NCBI GenBank assembly: GCA_019637615.1
Contig: JAHBVJ010000004.1
Coordinates: forward strand, 124,001-188,000
DNA length: 64,000 nt
From: Anaerolineae bacterium
GTDB lineage: Bacteria; Chloroflexota; Anaerolineae; Aggregatilineales; UBA2796
Direction of reading: 5' to 3'
Part shown: positions 53,994-63,061 of the stretch, piece after piece
Position numbering within the stretch: position 1 is the first letter of the stretch
Layout of the letters: every line of letters begins with the position of its first letter
Notes under the pieces: model-generated
The model's input: the letters and a program-made list of their open reading frames with translations, nothing else
The model's database searches: none
Told to the model about the DNA's origin: nothing
Translations under genes and position numbers: made by a program

Positions 53994-55418
53994 TCACTGC
54001 TGCGGCGCTAAATCCTTCCCGATGATGAGGACAATGTCGATGCCGGGTGGGCCATCCGTCGCCGGGACGATCACGGTGCCGGGTAAGCCAAGCTGCTCCG
54101 CCAGATAACGGGCGGTGTTCATCTTGTTGGTGTAGACGCGGATTTCGCTCTTGGCATAGCTCCCCGGTGCGTCCGAATTGCCCACGTTGGTGATGACGAA
54201 GCCTTTGGACGTCAATGTGTCCGCAGTGCGCTTGGCTAACCCTTCGACGTTGGTGCCGTTGAGCACGGACAGCACCGCGCCTTCGCCCTGCGCTTGGTCA
54301 TTGGCGGGAACGGCTTGTCCCGCGTCAAACAACTGCACGACCAACTTGGCGACATCTTCATACACGGCTGACTGCACTTGGCGACCATCCGCCAGCGTGC
54401 TCGGCAGCAACTGACCACCTGATTCGGTCTTGGGCAGCAGCACCGCCGACTTGATCGTGACGCCCTGCGCGGCATTCGCCAACTGCAAGATTTCGTCGTA
54501 GGTCAAATCCGTGCGGATGTTGTCTTTGAGCGCCGTCCACAGCGTACCCGCCTGCCCGATCAAGGCGGAGACGCCGCCTAAGCTGAGGACTCGCTTCTGC
54601 ACGGCTTTAATCACTTCCTGCTGACGGGTGGCACGCCCGAAGTCGTCACCAGCGTTATGCCGCACGCGGGCATATTGCAGCAGTTTGACGGAATCTAGTT
54701 CTTGACAACCCGGTTGAAATTCGACGGTGATGACGCCATAGCCTTCCGTCTCTGGATAGTTCGTATCGAGAATATGATCACTTGGGCACACCTCAATCGG
54801 CCCTACTGTGTCAATCACGGTGTTGAAGGCTTGAAAATTCACCTCTACGTAGCGATCAATCGGGATGCCGAGGAAGCGCTCGACCGTTTTCCGCGCCAGT
54901 TCTGGCCCGCCGCCGCCCGGATAGCTGTCGCGATCCCCGAAGAAGTTGGCGACGTTGATCGTTTCCGAGCCATAGCCGGGAATCTCGACGTACACATCGC
55001 GCGGAATCGAGAGCATGGCAGCAGATTTGCGCACGGGATCGAAGGACAAGACCATGACCGTATCGGTACGGAACGGGCCTGTTTCGCCGGGGCGTTGATC
55101 GATGCCGAGCAGCACAATGGTGAAGCGCGTGACATCCGTGTAAGCAGGAATCGCACTGCCGTTGTCGGGGCTGAGGGTGGGCGTTCCGCCGCTGGCGACC
55201 TGCGCTGCATCCGGCGTGTTGGTGGGTAAGGCGGCACGTGGCGGTGGTGTCTTGGTGGGACGATTAGCGAGATCACCGAACTGTGGCGCGGACGGCAGTT
55301 CCACAGGCGAATCGATCACAAACTGGCGCACATTGACATACACCAAGCCAGCGATCCCCGCCGTAGCGAGCATGGCGACAAGCACGATCACAAGGATAAA
55401 CAACGGTGAACTACGCAT
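53994..55418 (-). CDS. LytR-CpsA-Psr (LCP) family protein
   Basis: 474 residues. One N-terminal membrane helix anchors an outside LCP domain. Conserved parts are VLLGIDQRPGETGPFRTDTVMVLSFDP, MLSIPRDVYVEIPGYG, VNFQAFNTVIDTVGPI and LLQYARVRHNAGDDFGRATRQQEVI. These include the Arg and Asp residues that bind the polyprenyl pyrophosphate. A C-terminal LytR_C domain is present (VLNGTNVEGLAKRTADTLTSKGF). The enzyme attaches wall glycopolymers to peptidoglycan or to glycoproteins. The start at 55418 is chosen for the signal anchor; its ribosome site is weak. Confidence 0.92.
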   Translation of the reverse strand: MRSSPLFILVIVLVAMLATAGIAGLVYVNVRQFVIDSPVELPSAPQFGDLANRPTKTPPPRAALPTNTPDAAQVASGGTPTLSPDNGSAIPAYTDVTRFTIVLLGIDQRPGETGPFRTDTVMVLSFDPVRKSAAMLSIPRDVYVEIPGYGSETINVANFFGDRDSYPGGGGPELARKTVERFLGIPIDRYVEVNFQAFNTVIDTVGPIEVCPSDHILDTNYPETEGYGVITVEFQPGCQELDSVKLLQYARVRHNAGDDFGRATRQQEVIKAVQKRVLSLGGVSALIGQAGTLWTALKDNIRTDLTYDEILQLANAAQGVTIKSAVLLPKTESGGQLLPSTLADGRQVQSAVYEDVAKLVVQLFDAGQAVPANDQAQGEGAVLSVLNGTNVEGLAKRTADTLTSKGFVITNVGNSDAPGSYAKSEIRVYTNKMNTARYLAEQLGLPGTVIVPATDGPPGIDIVLIIGKDLAPQQ

Positions 55419-55587
55419 AAGGGACAATCCATACACAACCCGAAAATCAGCGGGCATTATACCCTACCCCTGACCGGATTTTTGCGCGGTTTCCCTACGG
55501 CGGTGCGGCAGCGTTCGACGGGGATGAAAAGCGCCGCCAGAACGTTTATAATTATCCATTCGATTCTGGGAAAGCGGGTAACACTTC

Positions 55588-56451
55588 ATGCGGATTTTGA
55601 TCACCGGGGCAAACGGCAATGTTGGGCGCGGGTTAGTGACCGCGCTTGAGGCACACGGGCATGAGTGCATCAGCTCGACGCTGGACACGTTGGACATCAC
55701 CGATTTCCACGCGGTGAAGACACAGATCGAAGCGGCGAACCCTGCGCTAGTCATCCATACTGCGGCGATGACCGCCGTGGATCGCTGTGCCGAGCAGCCC
55801 GATGAAGCGATCCGTGTTAACGCGTTCGGCACGCAGAATATCGCCATCGCCTGTGGTCGTGTCGGCGCGGCGATGTGCTACCTGAGCACCAACGAAGTCT
55901 TCAACGCCGAACGCGGCACGCCGATCCTTGAATATGACACGACCAACCCCGCCAATCCGTATGGATACAGCAAGTGGATGGGCGAGCAAATGGTGCGCAA
56001 CCTCTTGCCACAGCACTACATCGTGCGTATATCATGGCTTTTCGCGCATGGCGGCACGAATTTCTTGCAGAAAATCGTCAGCGCGGCGGAGGCGGGACGT
56101 GCGCTGTCTGTGGTCATTGATGAGATCGCTTGCCCTACTTACGCGGATGATCTGATCGCGGCGCTGGCGGCGCTGGTCGAAACGCAGCGCTACGGCATTT
56201 ATCACTTCGTCAACGAGGGCGTGACATCGCGCTACGAATTCGCCCGCTATGCTTTGGACTGTTACGGACTGGCGAATACACCAATCCAGCGCATCACCAA
56301 AGCCCAATGGCCCCGCCCATCGCGCCCGCCTACCTATTCCGCGCTGCGCAATTTCCTCGGCGCACAGATCGGGATCACACTGCGACCGTGGCAGGCAGCA
56401 GTTGACGCGTTTGTCGAGAAAGAACGCCAGCAAGTGCAAAGCGGAACGTGA
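55588..56451 (+). CDS. rmlD: dTDP-4-dehydrorhamnose reductase
   Basis: A short-chain-type reductase of 287 residues that makes dTDP-L-rhamnose. The NADPH loop is GANGNVGRG at 7-15. The active site has STNEVFN (the usual STDYVF) and the YGYSKWMGE motif with Tyr and Lys. The RmlD-type C-terminal part includes PTYADDLIAALAAL and RPPTYSALRNF. It stands next to a glycosyltransferase of rhamnosyl type. The other rml genes are not in the window. The ATG at 55588 lacks a strong ribosome site. The substrate assignment rests on family resemblance. Confidence 0.87.
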   Translation: MRILITGANGNVGRGLVTALEAHGHECISSTLDTLDITDFHAVKTQIEAANPALVIHTAAMTAVDRCAEQPDEAIRVNAFGTQNIAIACGRVGAAMCYLSTNEVFNAERGTPILEYDTTNPANPYGYSKWMGEQMVRNLLPQHYIVRISWLFAHGGTNFLQKIVSAAEAGRALSVVIDEIACPTYADDLIAALAALVETQRYGIYHFVNEGVTSRYEFARYALDCYGLANTPIQRITKAQWPRPSRPPTYSALRNFLGAQIGITLRPWQAAVDAFVEKERQQVQSGT

Positions 56452-56501
56452 ACTAGTGCTTGCCCCAAGACTGCTATCCTCCATTGATAAGAGTGTGAAC
56501 T

Positions 56502-57452
56502 GTGCCTGAGACGCCGCTTTTTTCTGTCGTGATTCCGCATTGGAACGGCAAACAACATCTGCAAACGTGTCTGGACGCGCTGCGCCGCCAAACGTATCCC
56601 GCGCTGGAAATCCTGCTGGTCGATAACGCTTCGACGGACGGTTCGCAAGACTATGTGCGTGCCAATTACCCAGAAGTGAAGATCGTCCAACTGGATAAGA
56701 ATTATGGATTCACGGGCGGTTGTAACGCGGGATTCAAAGCCGCACAGGGCGAGTACATCGCCTTGCTGAACAATGATACTGAAGTCGAACCGACATGGGC
56801 GGCGGCGCTGGTGAACGCCTTCGAGCAGTATCCCGACGCGGGTTTTGTGGCTTCCAAGATGAAATTATTCGATAAACGCGACCATCTGCACGCGGCGGGC
56901 GATTTCTATGGCGTGGATGGGTGGCCCGGTAATCGTGGCGCGTGGCAAAAAGACGAAGGTCAGTTCGATCATGAAAGCTACGTGTTCAGCGCGTGCGCCG
57001 GATCGTCTGCCTATCGACGCGAAATGCTGGACGAGATCGGGCTACTGGATGACAGCTTCTTCTTTTCGATGGAAGACATCGACCTCGCGTGGCGGGCGCA
57101 GATGACGGGTTGGCGCTGCCTGTTTGTGCCGAGCGCGGTGGTGTATCACAAAGTCTCCGCGACAGGCGGCGGCACTACGTCCAGTTTTTACGATGGACGT
57201 AATGCGATCTATGTGCTGGTGAAGGACTTCCCCGCACCGTTGTTCCGCAAATATTGGCGGCGAATCCTGACGAAATATGCTGGCGTGGCATGGGAAGCAG
57301 CGCGGGCATGGCGCGGCGCGGCGGCACGGGCACGCTTGCGCGGCATGGCAACTGGCCTGATCCGCATTCCGTGGCTGCTCACCAAACGTCAGCAGATACA
57401 GCAGTTGCGCAAGACGACCATCGCCTATCTGGATTCGATCTTGCAGCACTAG
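56502..57452 (+). CDS. Glycosyltransferase family 2 protein (rhamnosyltransferase-like)
   Basis: A GT-A enzyme of 316 residues. It starts VVIPHWNGKQHLQTCLDAL, then EILLVDNASTDGS, NYGFTGGCNAGF, and the metal-binding ALLNNDTEVEP. In the acceptor part it has CAGSSAYRREMLDEIGLLDDSFF and EDIDLAWRAQMTGWRCLF, characteristic of rhamnosyltransferase-like GT2 proteins. The C-terminal 100 residues contain amphipathic helices that may touch the membrane. The GTG start is 50 bases after rmlD. The pair suggests transfer of rhamnose to a surface glycan. Confidence 0.9.
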   Translation: MPETPLFSVVIPHWNGKQHLQTCLDALRRQTYPALEILLVDNASTDGSQDYVRANYPEVKIVQLDKNYGFTGGCNAGFKAAQGEYIALLNNDTEVEPTWAAALVNAFEQYPDAGFVASKMKLFDKRDHLHAAGDFYGVDGWPGNRGAWQKDEGQFDHESYVFSACAGSSAYRREMLDEIGLLDDSFFFSMEDIDLAWRAQMTGWRCLFVPSAVVYHKVSATGGGTTSSFYDGRNAIYVLVKDFPAPLFRKYWRRILTKYAGVAWEAARAWRGAAARARLRGMATGLIRIPWLLTKRQQIQQLRKTTIAYLDSILQH

Positions 57453-57566
57453 CCTGAGTTAATGCACTGCTTGCAAAATGCCTAACCCACGACCCTAAAA
57501 TACCCTATCCTTATTCGCGTTGACAGCGGTAAACTTTGGACTGCGTTAGGCAGTAAGGGATAGCAT

Positions 57567-59321
57567 GTGAATAAGAAGCGCATCACGCTGGCGATTGTAT
57601 TCGGGCTAGGGATCATCATCACGGTGATCGCCACGCGAACGTTATATCAGTTTGCCACGACGCAGCTCGTGATCGAGCTGGAGCGCGATGCAGATGCCCT
57701 CACGCATATCTTGCAAGCACGGATCGATGCCGCGTTGGAAGTGCAATACAGCCTGAAAGCCTTGTTTGCCGTCCAACAAAACATCACCGCTGACAGTTTC
57801 AACCACTTCGCAATGACGCTGCTCTCACACAACAGCGATTTTCAAGCGATTTCGTGGCGACCCCGCGTGGCACAGACTGATCGTCCGCAGTTCGAAGCGC
57901 AGGCTAAACAAACGCTCGCGCCCGATTACCAGATTTACGAGAATGTGAATGGGCAGCGCGTGCGTGCGCCCGACCGTGATGTGTACTATCCCGTCATGTT
58001 CAACGAACCGACGGCGGTCAACAGCTCCGCGCTAGGGTTGAATACGATTCAGGGGCTACCCGATTCGGTGCCGACAGATGAAGTCGTCACGAAATTACAG
58101 ATATTCACCACGCCGCCGATTCAGCTTGTCCAGACGGGCAAGGTAGGCATGGTGGTCTACCAAGTCATCGCCACGCCGGATGATCCGCAGCGCATCCTTG
58201 GCCTAACGTCGGTGGTGTTGCAAGCAACAACCTTGATCGAAACGGCGTTTGCCAAGTACGATGACACGCAAGCTTTTTCCATCTACCTGTATGACAGCGC
58301 CCTGCCCAATCAAAAGCTGCTGTACCTCAATAAAGCCGTCCAGCCAGCGACCGAGGTGCCCGCCGTGGACGCTGGTAATCGTTATCAAACGAGTTTGGAA
58401 CTGCCTAACCGCGTCTGGACAATCGAGTTTCATATCTCGCCTGACCTAATCGATCAACGTCGCAGTAGGTCGTGGATCTTCGTCATCAGCAGCGGGCTAA
58501 TCCTGACGGCGATGCTCACCTATCATCTGTACTACCAGCAGCGGCAAGCGGGCGCGCTGGAACGCCGCGCCGAGGCCATCCGTAGTCAACATGCGCAGAT
58601 TCAGCGGCTTGACCAGATGAAAGATGACATGATCCGCGTGGTGTCGCATGATCTGCGCAATCCGTTGGCGAATATCATGGGCTACAGCGCGCTGCTCCAA
58701 GAGCTGGGGCCAGATTCTATCGATTTCCCACACATGGTGGCGCAGATTCTTGCCAGCGGTGAGCACATGTTAGCCTTGATCAACGATCTGCTCGATATTC
58801 AGCAGATCGAGAGCGGGATGACGTTCAAACTTACGCTCACTCCGTTAGCGGATGTGATGAGGGAATCGGTGAACAATAACGATCTGTCAGCTTCTCAGCG
58901 CCGGATCAACCTGATTTTGCAGTTGCCGCCTGATGAGTTAACCGTGATCGCGGATGCAGCACGTTTGGTACAGGTTTTCGATAATCTGCTGTCCAATGCC
59001 ATCAAATATACACCAGTGGGCGGGAGAATTGAGTTCAGCGCGGTACGGGGGGAAGCACAGGTGACGATCTTCGTTACTGACACCGGACTAGGTATTCCCA
59101 ACGATGCCCTTGCGCACTTATTTGAGAAGTTCTACCGCGTACAATCTCAAGCGCATCTAGCGGTTGAAGGCACCGGCTTGGGGCTGTCTATCGTGAAGAT
59201 GCTGGTGGAAAAGCATCACGGGCAGGTGGGCGTGCGCAATAACCCCACCGGTGGCAGCACTTTCTACGTTACGCTGCCACTGCCGCCGCAGGGGCGCGAT
59301 ATTTGGAATATATTGACCTGA
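57567..59321 (+). CDS. CHASE-domain sensor histidine kinase
   Basis: 584 residues. An N-terminal membrane helix and a second helix near 310-328 (SWIFVISSGLILTAMLTYHLYY) enclose an outside CHASE domain (VQYSLKALFAVQQNITADSF, FQAISWRPRV). The kinase part has His361 in VSHDLRNPLANIMGY, DNLLSNAIKYT (N box), DTGLGIPNDALAHLFEKFYR (G1/F) and GTGLGLSIVKMLVEKHHG (G2). CHASE domains bind small ligands such as cytokinins or short peptides, but the ligand here is unknown. No response regulator gene is adjacent. GTG start. Confidence 0.92.
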   Translation: MNKKRITLAIVFGLGIIITVIATRTLYQFATTQLVIELERDADALTHILQARIDAALEVQYSLKALFAVQQNITADSFNHFAMTLLSHNSDFQAISWRPRVAQTDRPQFEAQAKQTLAPDYQIYENVNGQRVRAPDRDVYYPVMFNEPTAVNSSALGLNTIQGLPDSVPTDEVVTKLQIFTTPPIQLVQTGKVGMVVYQVIATPDDPQRILGLTSVVLQATTLIETAFAKYDDTQAFSIYLYDSALPNQKLLYLNKAVQPATEVPAVDAGNRYQTSLELPNRVWTIEFHISPDLIDQRRSRSWIFVISSGLILTAMLTYHLYYQQRQAGALERRAEAIRSQHAQIQRLDQMKDDMIRVVSHDLRNPLANIMGYSALLQELGPDSIDFPHMVAQILASGEHMLALINDLLDIQQIESGMTFKLTLTPLADVMRESVNNNDLSASQRRINLILQLPPDELTVIADAARLVQVFDNLLSNAIKYTPVGGRIEFSAVRGEAQVTIFVTDTGLGIPNDALAHLFEKFYRVQSQAHLAVEGTGLGLSIVKMLVEKHHGQVGVRNNPTGGSTFYVTLPLPPQGRDIWNILT

Positions 59322-59329
59322 ACTCCTTG

Positions 59330-59965
59330 TTAGGGATGCGGATTATTGTTCAGCATATCGTCGCCTAAGGCGTCATCCAGCGAATGCTCCTCGCCGGGTT
59401 CGGGCGGCGGGAACAACGAATCGTAGTGATACGACGAATAATCCGTATGGCCGGGCACAAAATAGGGTTGCGTATCCGCTTGTGAGTCCATCGGTGAAGG
59501 CGGGTTCTTATCGATGGGTCGCGGCTGATCATCTGCCAACACAACAACCGTGGGGCCTGTTTCGCCGTTTGTCTCGTCTGCCACCGCGTCGGCCTGCTCG
59601 GACGCTGATTCTTCTATAGGCGCGTCTGCCTTGGGTGAGGCCATGTTGGTGTAAATGCCGTGCGGCGGTGTGACGGCTTGTGGATTCAGGGCGGGCGGCA
59701 GCGGCGGTTGATACATCATGCCTTGCGGCGGCGGTTGGGCGACGGTGGGGCGCGGCACCGAGGTAAAACTAGGCGGGCCAGTGTACCACGGCGGGTTTGG
59801 CAGCGGGTCTTTCGCTACGCCGCGTTCCACCCGATGCATCCGGAGTGTGCGCTCATCATCGCGCAGTACGCGCATCCGCACGGCGAGCATGGCAAGCAGG
59901 ATCAAAACCACCACACCGCCGAGCAGGATGATCCATACGCTAGGGTCAATCGTGCTGAAATCCAT
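59330..59965 (-). CDS. Membrane-anchored Pro-rich protein
   Basis: 211 residues. One N-terminal transmembrane helix (SVWIILLGGVVVLILLAMLAV) is followed by a basic stretch, then a long Pro-rich disordered region (for example PPPQGMMYQPPLPPALNP). An acidic C-terminus ends ALGDDMLNNNPHP. No domain is recognised. The low complexity makes function unclear; it is probably a cytoplasmic-tail scaffold or a lineage-specific protein. It converges on the CHASE kinase gene with eight bases between the stops. Confidence 0.68.
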   Translation of the reverse strand: MDFSTIDPSVWIILLGGVVVLILLAMLAVRMRVLRDDERTLRMHRVERGVAKDPLPNPPWYTGPPSFTSVPRPTVAQPPPQGMMYQPPLPPALNPQAVTPPHGIYTNMASPKADAPIEESASEQADAVADETNGETGPTVVVLADDQPRPIDKNPPSPMDSQADTQPYFVPGHTDYSSYHYDSLFPPPEPGEEHSLDDALGDDMLNNNPHP

Positions 59966-60106
59966 AGCAATACTCCACGTTCACTCACAGGCATGATAGC
60001 GCGTTTTTGTTAAAGAATCACATTTGCACAATACCTAACATATACTATGATCAAGATGCTCGTGGCGGTAGCAGGGGGAGTGTTAAGTACTTAAAGGGGC
60101 GTGAAG

Positions 60107-60691
60107 ATGAGTTCGCTGCCGTTGGTTGATGTCGATGTACGCACACCATCCGAATATGCAACGCTGGTTGCCAGCGCACGTCAACTCGCCGCGAAACCGC
60201 TTGACCGCTATATCGTGTTGATGACGCCGCGCCGCGTGTTACTCGGCGTGCCATGCCCCAATCTAGATATGGTGCCTCGTTCAGCAGTCGAAACGCTTAA
60301 ACGCCAGTTTTCCCCTAGCCAACCGCTGACCGTCACCGTGATCGCGTATACGCGTAGCGCGCTGAATGCTGTACCGGAGCGGGCGTACCGCGCTTTTGGA
60401 CGGGATATTCCTTTTTTCAATCTGCTGCTCGGCTTAGGCGCGCTCGGACATAATGTGTTCATTTTCGAGGGGCACCGTTCGGCCTTGGAAGCAGCCTGTC
60501 GGGATGCCGATTTATTAATCATTGATGAGCATGTGTTAGCTAATCTTGGCGAGCATTGGCCTGAAAGCGCGGGCAAGGCCATGCGCACGGATAACGCCAT
60601 CATCGTACGCTCTGCCAAAGGACAGATTAGTCTGCTGCGGGTACGGCTTTCCGAACTTACTTTTGAGGATCTAGAAAATTCCCCGTCGTAA
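60107..60691 (+). CDS. Protein of unknown function
   Basis: 194 residues from ATG 60107, which has AAGGGG seven bases before it. The sequence alternates predicted strands and helices, such as YIVLMTPRRVLLGVPCPNLDMVPRS, LTVTVIAYTRSAL, FFNLLLGLGALGHNVFIFEGHRSALEAACRDADLLIIDEHVL and AIIVRSAKGQISLLRVRLSEL. The region GHNVFIFEGHRSALE and IIDEHV resembles a Rossmann-like arrangement, but no nucleotide motif is clear. No family recognised. It precedes the recombinase gene by 65 bases and may be in the same unit. Confidence 0.65.
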   Translation: MSSLPLVDVDVRTPSEYATLVASARQLAAKPLDRYIVLMTPRRVLLGVPCPNLDMVPRSAVETLKRQFSPSQPLTVTVIAYTRSALNAVPERAYRAFGRDIPFFNLLLGLGALGHNVFIFEGHRSALEAACRDADLLIIDEHVLANLGEHWPESAGKAMRTDNAIIVRSAKGQISLLRVRLSELTFEDLENSPS

Positions 60692-60756
60692 TTCGCAAAA
60701 TATGCAGTATCATATAAGAACATATGTGTTGACGAGTAGCTGGTTAAGGTAGTGTC

Positions 60757-61755
60757 ATGACCGACCTTGTCCCTATTCAACCCCAGTACACGGGTGAACC
60801 GGAAACTGAAACCGTTAATGCCAAAGTCGCGATGGCAGGGCTATCGCAACATACCCAACGCGCTTATCAACGTTGGATCAAGAAATATTTAAGCGATGTC
60901 AATCAGGTGCCGCTGCGCAGCATCGATATTACGCAGTTGAATGTGTCACAGGTGGCGGAAAGCCTCGGCCCTGCGCCACTCAAGGCATGGTTGGGCGCGT
61001 TGAAGGCACGTAAGCTCGGCAAGCAGTCGATCATGCAAGCCAAAGCCGCCGTCGTGTGGGTGGCACAGTTGATCGCGGATTTGGGGCGTTCGGATTACGA
61101 AACACCCGCTGGTTTGAGCCGTGTCAAAGCGCCCAAAGCCGAGACAGGACAGCGCGCCGGGACATGGCTGACGCAAGACGAGATTCGTCAGCTTTTGCGC
61201 GGCGTGCGGGCGGCGAACCATACCAGCGGCGCGATGGTCGCGCGCAACATCGCCATCGTGACGCTGATGGTCACGTGTGGACTGCGACGCGATGAGGTGG
61301 CAGGGATTACATGGGCGGATTTTTCACGCCAAGGGCGCAACAATGTGTTGAAAGTACACGGCAAGGGCGAAAAGATGCGTGTCGTCAAACTGCCCGATAT
61401 GACCGTGCTGGCGATCGAGCGATGGCGTGAGCATCATCCGCTGCCCGACGGGAACCGCCCGATGTTCACGCGCATGTGGAAAGGCGGCACCGTCACCACT
61501 GGCAGCATCACCGATAAGGCGATCTGGATGGTGATCCAGCAAGCCGCTAAAGCCGCCGGACTGCCGCCGATCTCGCCACACGATTTACGCCGATCCTTCG
61601 CGCGTGGTGCGTTCGAAGCGGGTGTCTCGTTCGAACTGATCCGTCAATCGCTCGGTCACAGCAGCATCGCTACGACGGAACGCTACGTCAACTCCGTGCT
61701 GGAACTTGACCGCGCCGCTACTGACATCTGGGCGAATGTGCTGGACGAAGATTAA
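60757..61755 (+). CDS. Tyrosine recombinase/integrase
   Basis: A 332-residue phage-integrase family protein. The N-terminal core-binding domain (about 25-115) is followed by the catalytic domain. The catalytic residues are all present: Arg177 in CGLRRDEVAGITW, Lys203 in HGKGEK, His275 and Arg278 in HDLRR, His301 in LGHSSIATTERYV, and the nucleophile Tyr310. It should be active. There are no phage or conjugation genes nearby and no tRNA that could be an attachment site, so it is a lone recombinase. Its role could be chromosome dimer resolution, cassette movement or a relic of an element. Confidence 0.9.
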   Translation: MTDLVPIQPQYTGEPETETVNAKVAMAGLSQHTQRAYQRWIKKYLSDVNQVPLRSIDITQLNVSQVAESLGPAPLKAWLGALKARKLGKQSIMQAKAAVVWVAQLIADLGRSDYETPAGLSRVKAPKAETGQRAGTWLTQDEIRQLLRGVRAANHTSGAMVARNIAIVTLMVTCGLRRDEVAGITWADFSRQGRNNVLKVHGKGEKMRVVKLPDMTVLAIERWREHHPLPDGNRPMFTRMWKGGTVTTGSITDKAIWMVIQQAAKAAGLPPISPHDLRRSFARGAFEAGVSFELIRQSLGHSSIATTERYVNSVLELDRAATDIWANVLDED

Positions 61756-61806
61756 TGATCGAAGTCAGACAATAAGTTCAGGGATGTTCAACACGGCAAG
61801 GCTAGT

Positions 61807-62928
61807 TTATTGTTGAACAGCCCACAGCCAAATTTCAGGCGTGGTCAATTGCTTTTTATCGTTGGTGAGCGCGGTAATTCCGGTGGCTACCTGTGTTCCA
61901 TCCGGACTAAAGGCTGCGCTTCTAACCGCGGTATGCTCTGGATCGATGATATTCAGCGTTGTCACCAGCGATCCGTTGACAACATCCCATAGCAGCACCT
62001 TATTGTCTGCACCTACAGCAGCCAACAGCATACCATCGGGCGAAAAAGCGACATCCAGCACATCACCGGTCTTCCCATCCAAGATCGCGACTGAACCGCC
62101 TGTCTTGACATCCCATACTTGGATGCGTGCATCGATACGCGCCGCCAATCGAGAACCATCGGGACGGAACCAAAGTTCACGCACCGTACCAACTTGATCG
62201 CTGAAACTCCTGACTTTTTGCCCAGTCTCCACGTCCCATAAACCAAGTACACCAGCCGCGTCCGTCGATGCGATCATGTGACTGTCGGGGCTGACGGCAA
62301 TCGGCGGAATTGACGTTTTATCGATGAAAATACCCGCATCGGCAAATGTCCTCTCCACTGTTTTCGTGGTGGTGTTCCACAGCGCGACCACATTAGTCCC
62401 ATTGAGCACGAGATAACGACCATCAGGACTGAATTCTGCGCCGTAAGCATCCACGCGAGCGATCACTTGCTGCGTCGCAACTTCCCACAAGATCACCTGA
62501 ATTTTCATGCGATTAGGGTCATTTACCGGCGCTGCCAGTAAACGACCGTCAGAGCTAAGGGCGATTTTTCCGATCAGCCCGCCCGCGTAGTTGATCATTC
62601 GCGTGTCTACGCTGGCTTCATCGAATTTGCCTATCCAAATCGTTGAATGCCCCGTCCTCGCCTCGATTTCTTGCGGTTGTCGCCACAGGATTTGGTTAAC
62701 TAGCGAAAATGATGGTTCTAACGGCAGCTTCCGCGCGATTTTTAGCTGTGCGGCGTTGCTCACACTGATTACTGGAAGCGTATTCGCGTTGGATGGGGGA
62801 GTAACCGTAGCGGATTGTTCTGCATTGGACGGCAATGCTTGACTTATCGAGGAAGCGCACGCTGATAACACCCCCATCAGGCACATCATCAAGAGCACGG
62901 TGGATGGTCGCCACTTGGCGTGATGCAT
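61807..62928 (-). CDS. WD40-repeat lipoprotein
   Basis: 373 residues. The signal peptide ends in a lipobox, GVLSACAS. After a Ser/Thr-rich spacer comes a beta-propeller with WD40-type repeats such as VDAYGAEFSPDGRYLVLNG, IPPIAVSPDSHMIASTDAAGVLGLWDV, ELWFRPDGSRLAARIDARIQVWDV, DVAFSPDGMLLAAVGADNKVLLWDV and SAAFSPDGTQVATGI. The start at 62928 has GAGGAG six bases upstream. The protein should be on the cell surface, in a protein-binding role. It is not linked to a kinase here, unlike the propeller at 2847. Confidence 0.85.
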   Translation of the reverse strand: MHHAKWRPSTVLLMMCLMGVLSACASSISQALPSNAEQSATVTPPSNANTLPVISVSNAAQLKIARKLPLEPSFSLVNQILWRQPQEIEARTGHSTIWIGKFDEASVDTRMINYAGGLIGKIALSSDGRLLAAPVNDPNRMKIQVILWEVATQQVIARVDAYGAEFSPDGRYLVLNGTNVVALWNTTTKTVERTFADAGIFIDKTSIPPIAVSPDSHMIASTDAAGVLGLWDVETGQKVRSFSDQVGTVRELWFRPDGSRLAARIDARIQVWDVKTGGSVAILDGKTGDVLDVAFSPDGMLLAAVGADNKVLLWDVVNGSLVTTLNIIDPEHTAVRSAAFSPDGTQVATGITALTNDKKQLTTPEIWLWAVQQ

Positions 62929-63061
62929 ATACTCCTCATGTTCTTTCAAGCATTGCATGACAACCTATGGACTAGTTTAACCTGTTCCATATGCGTGCAA
63001 TACATGGAGGTTTAGAAACTGGTCACGCCATGACCCTGCGGTTCGCTTGCGGTATCGATAA

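Noticed and set aside
60757..61755. Integrative element or prophage around the recombinase
   Set aside because: Flanking genes are ordinary, with no tRNA, direct repeats or phage genes in sight.
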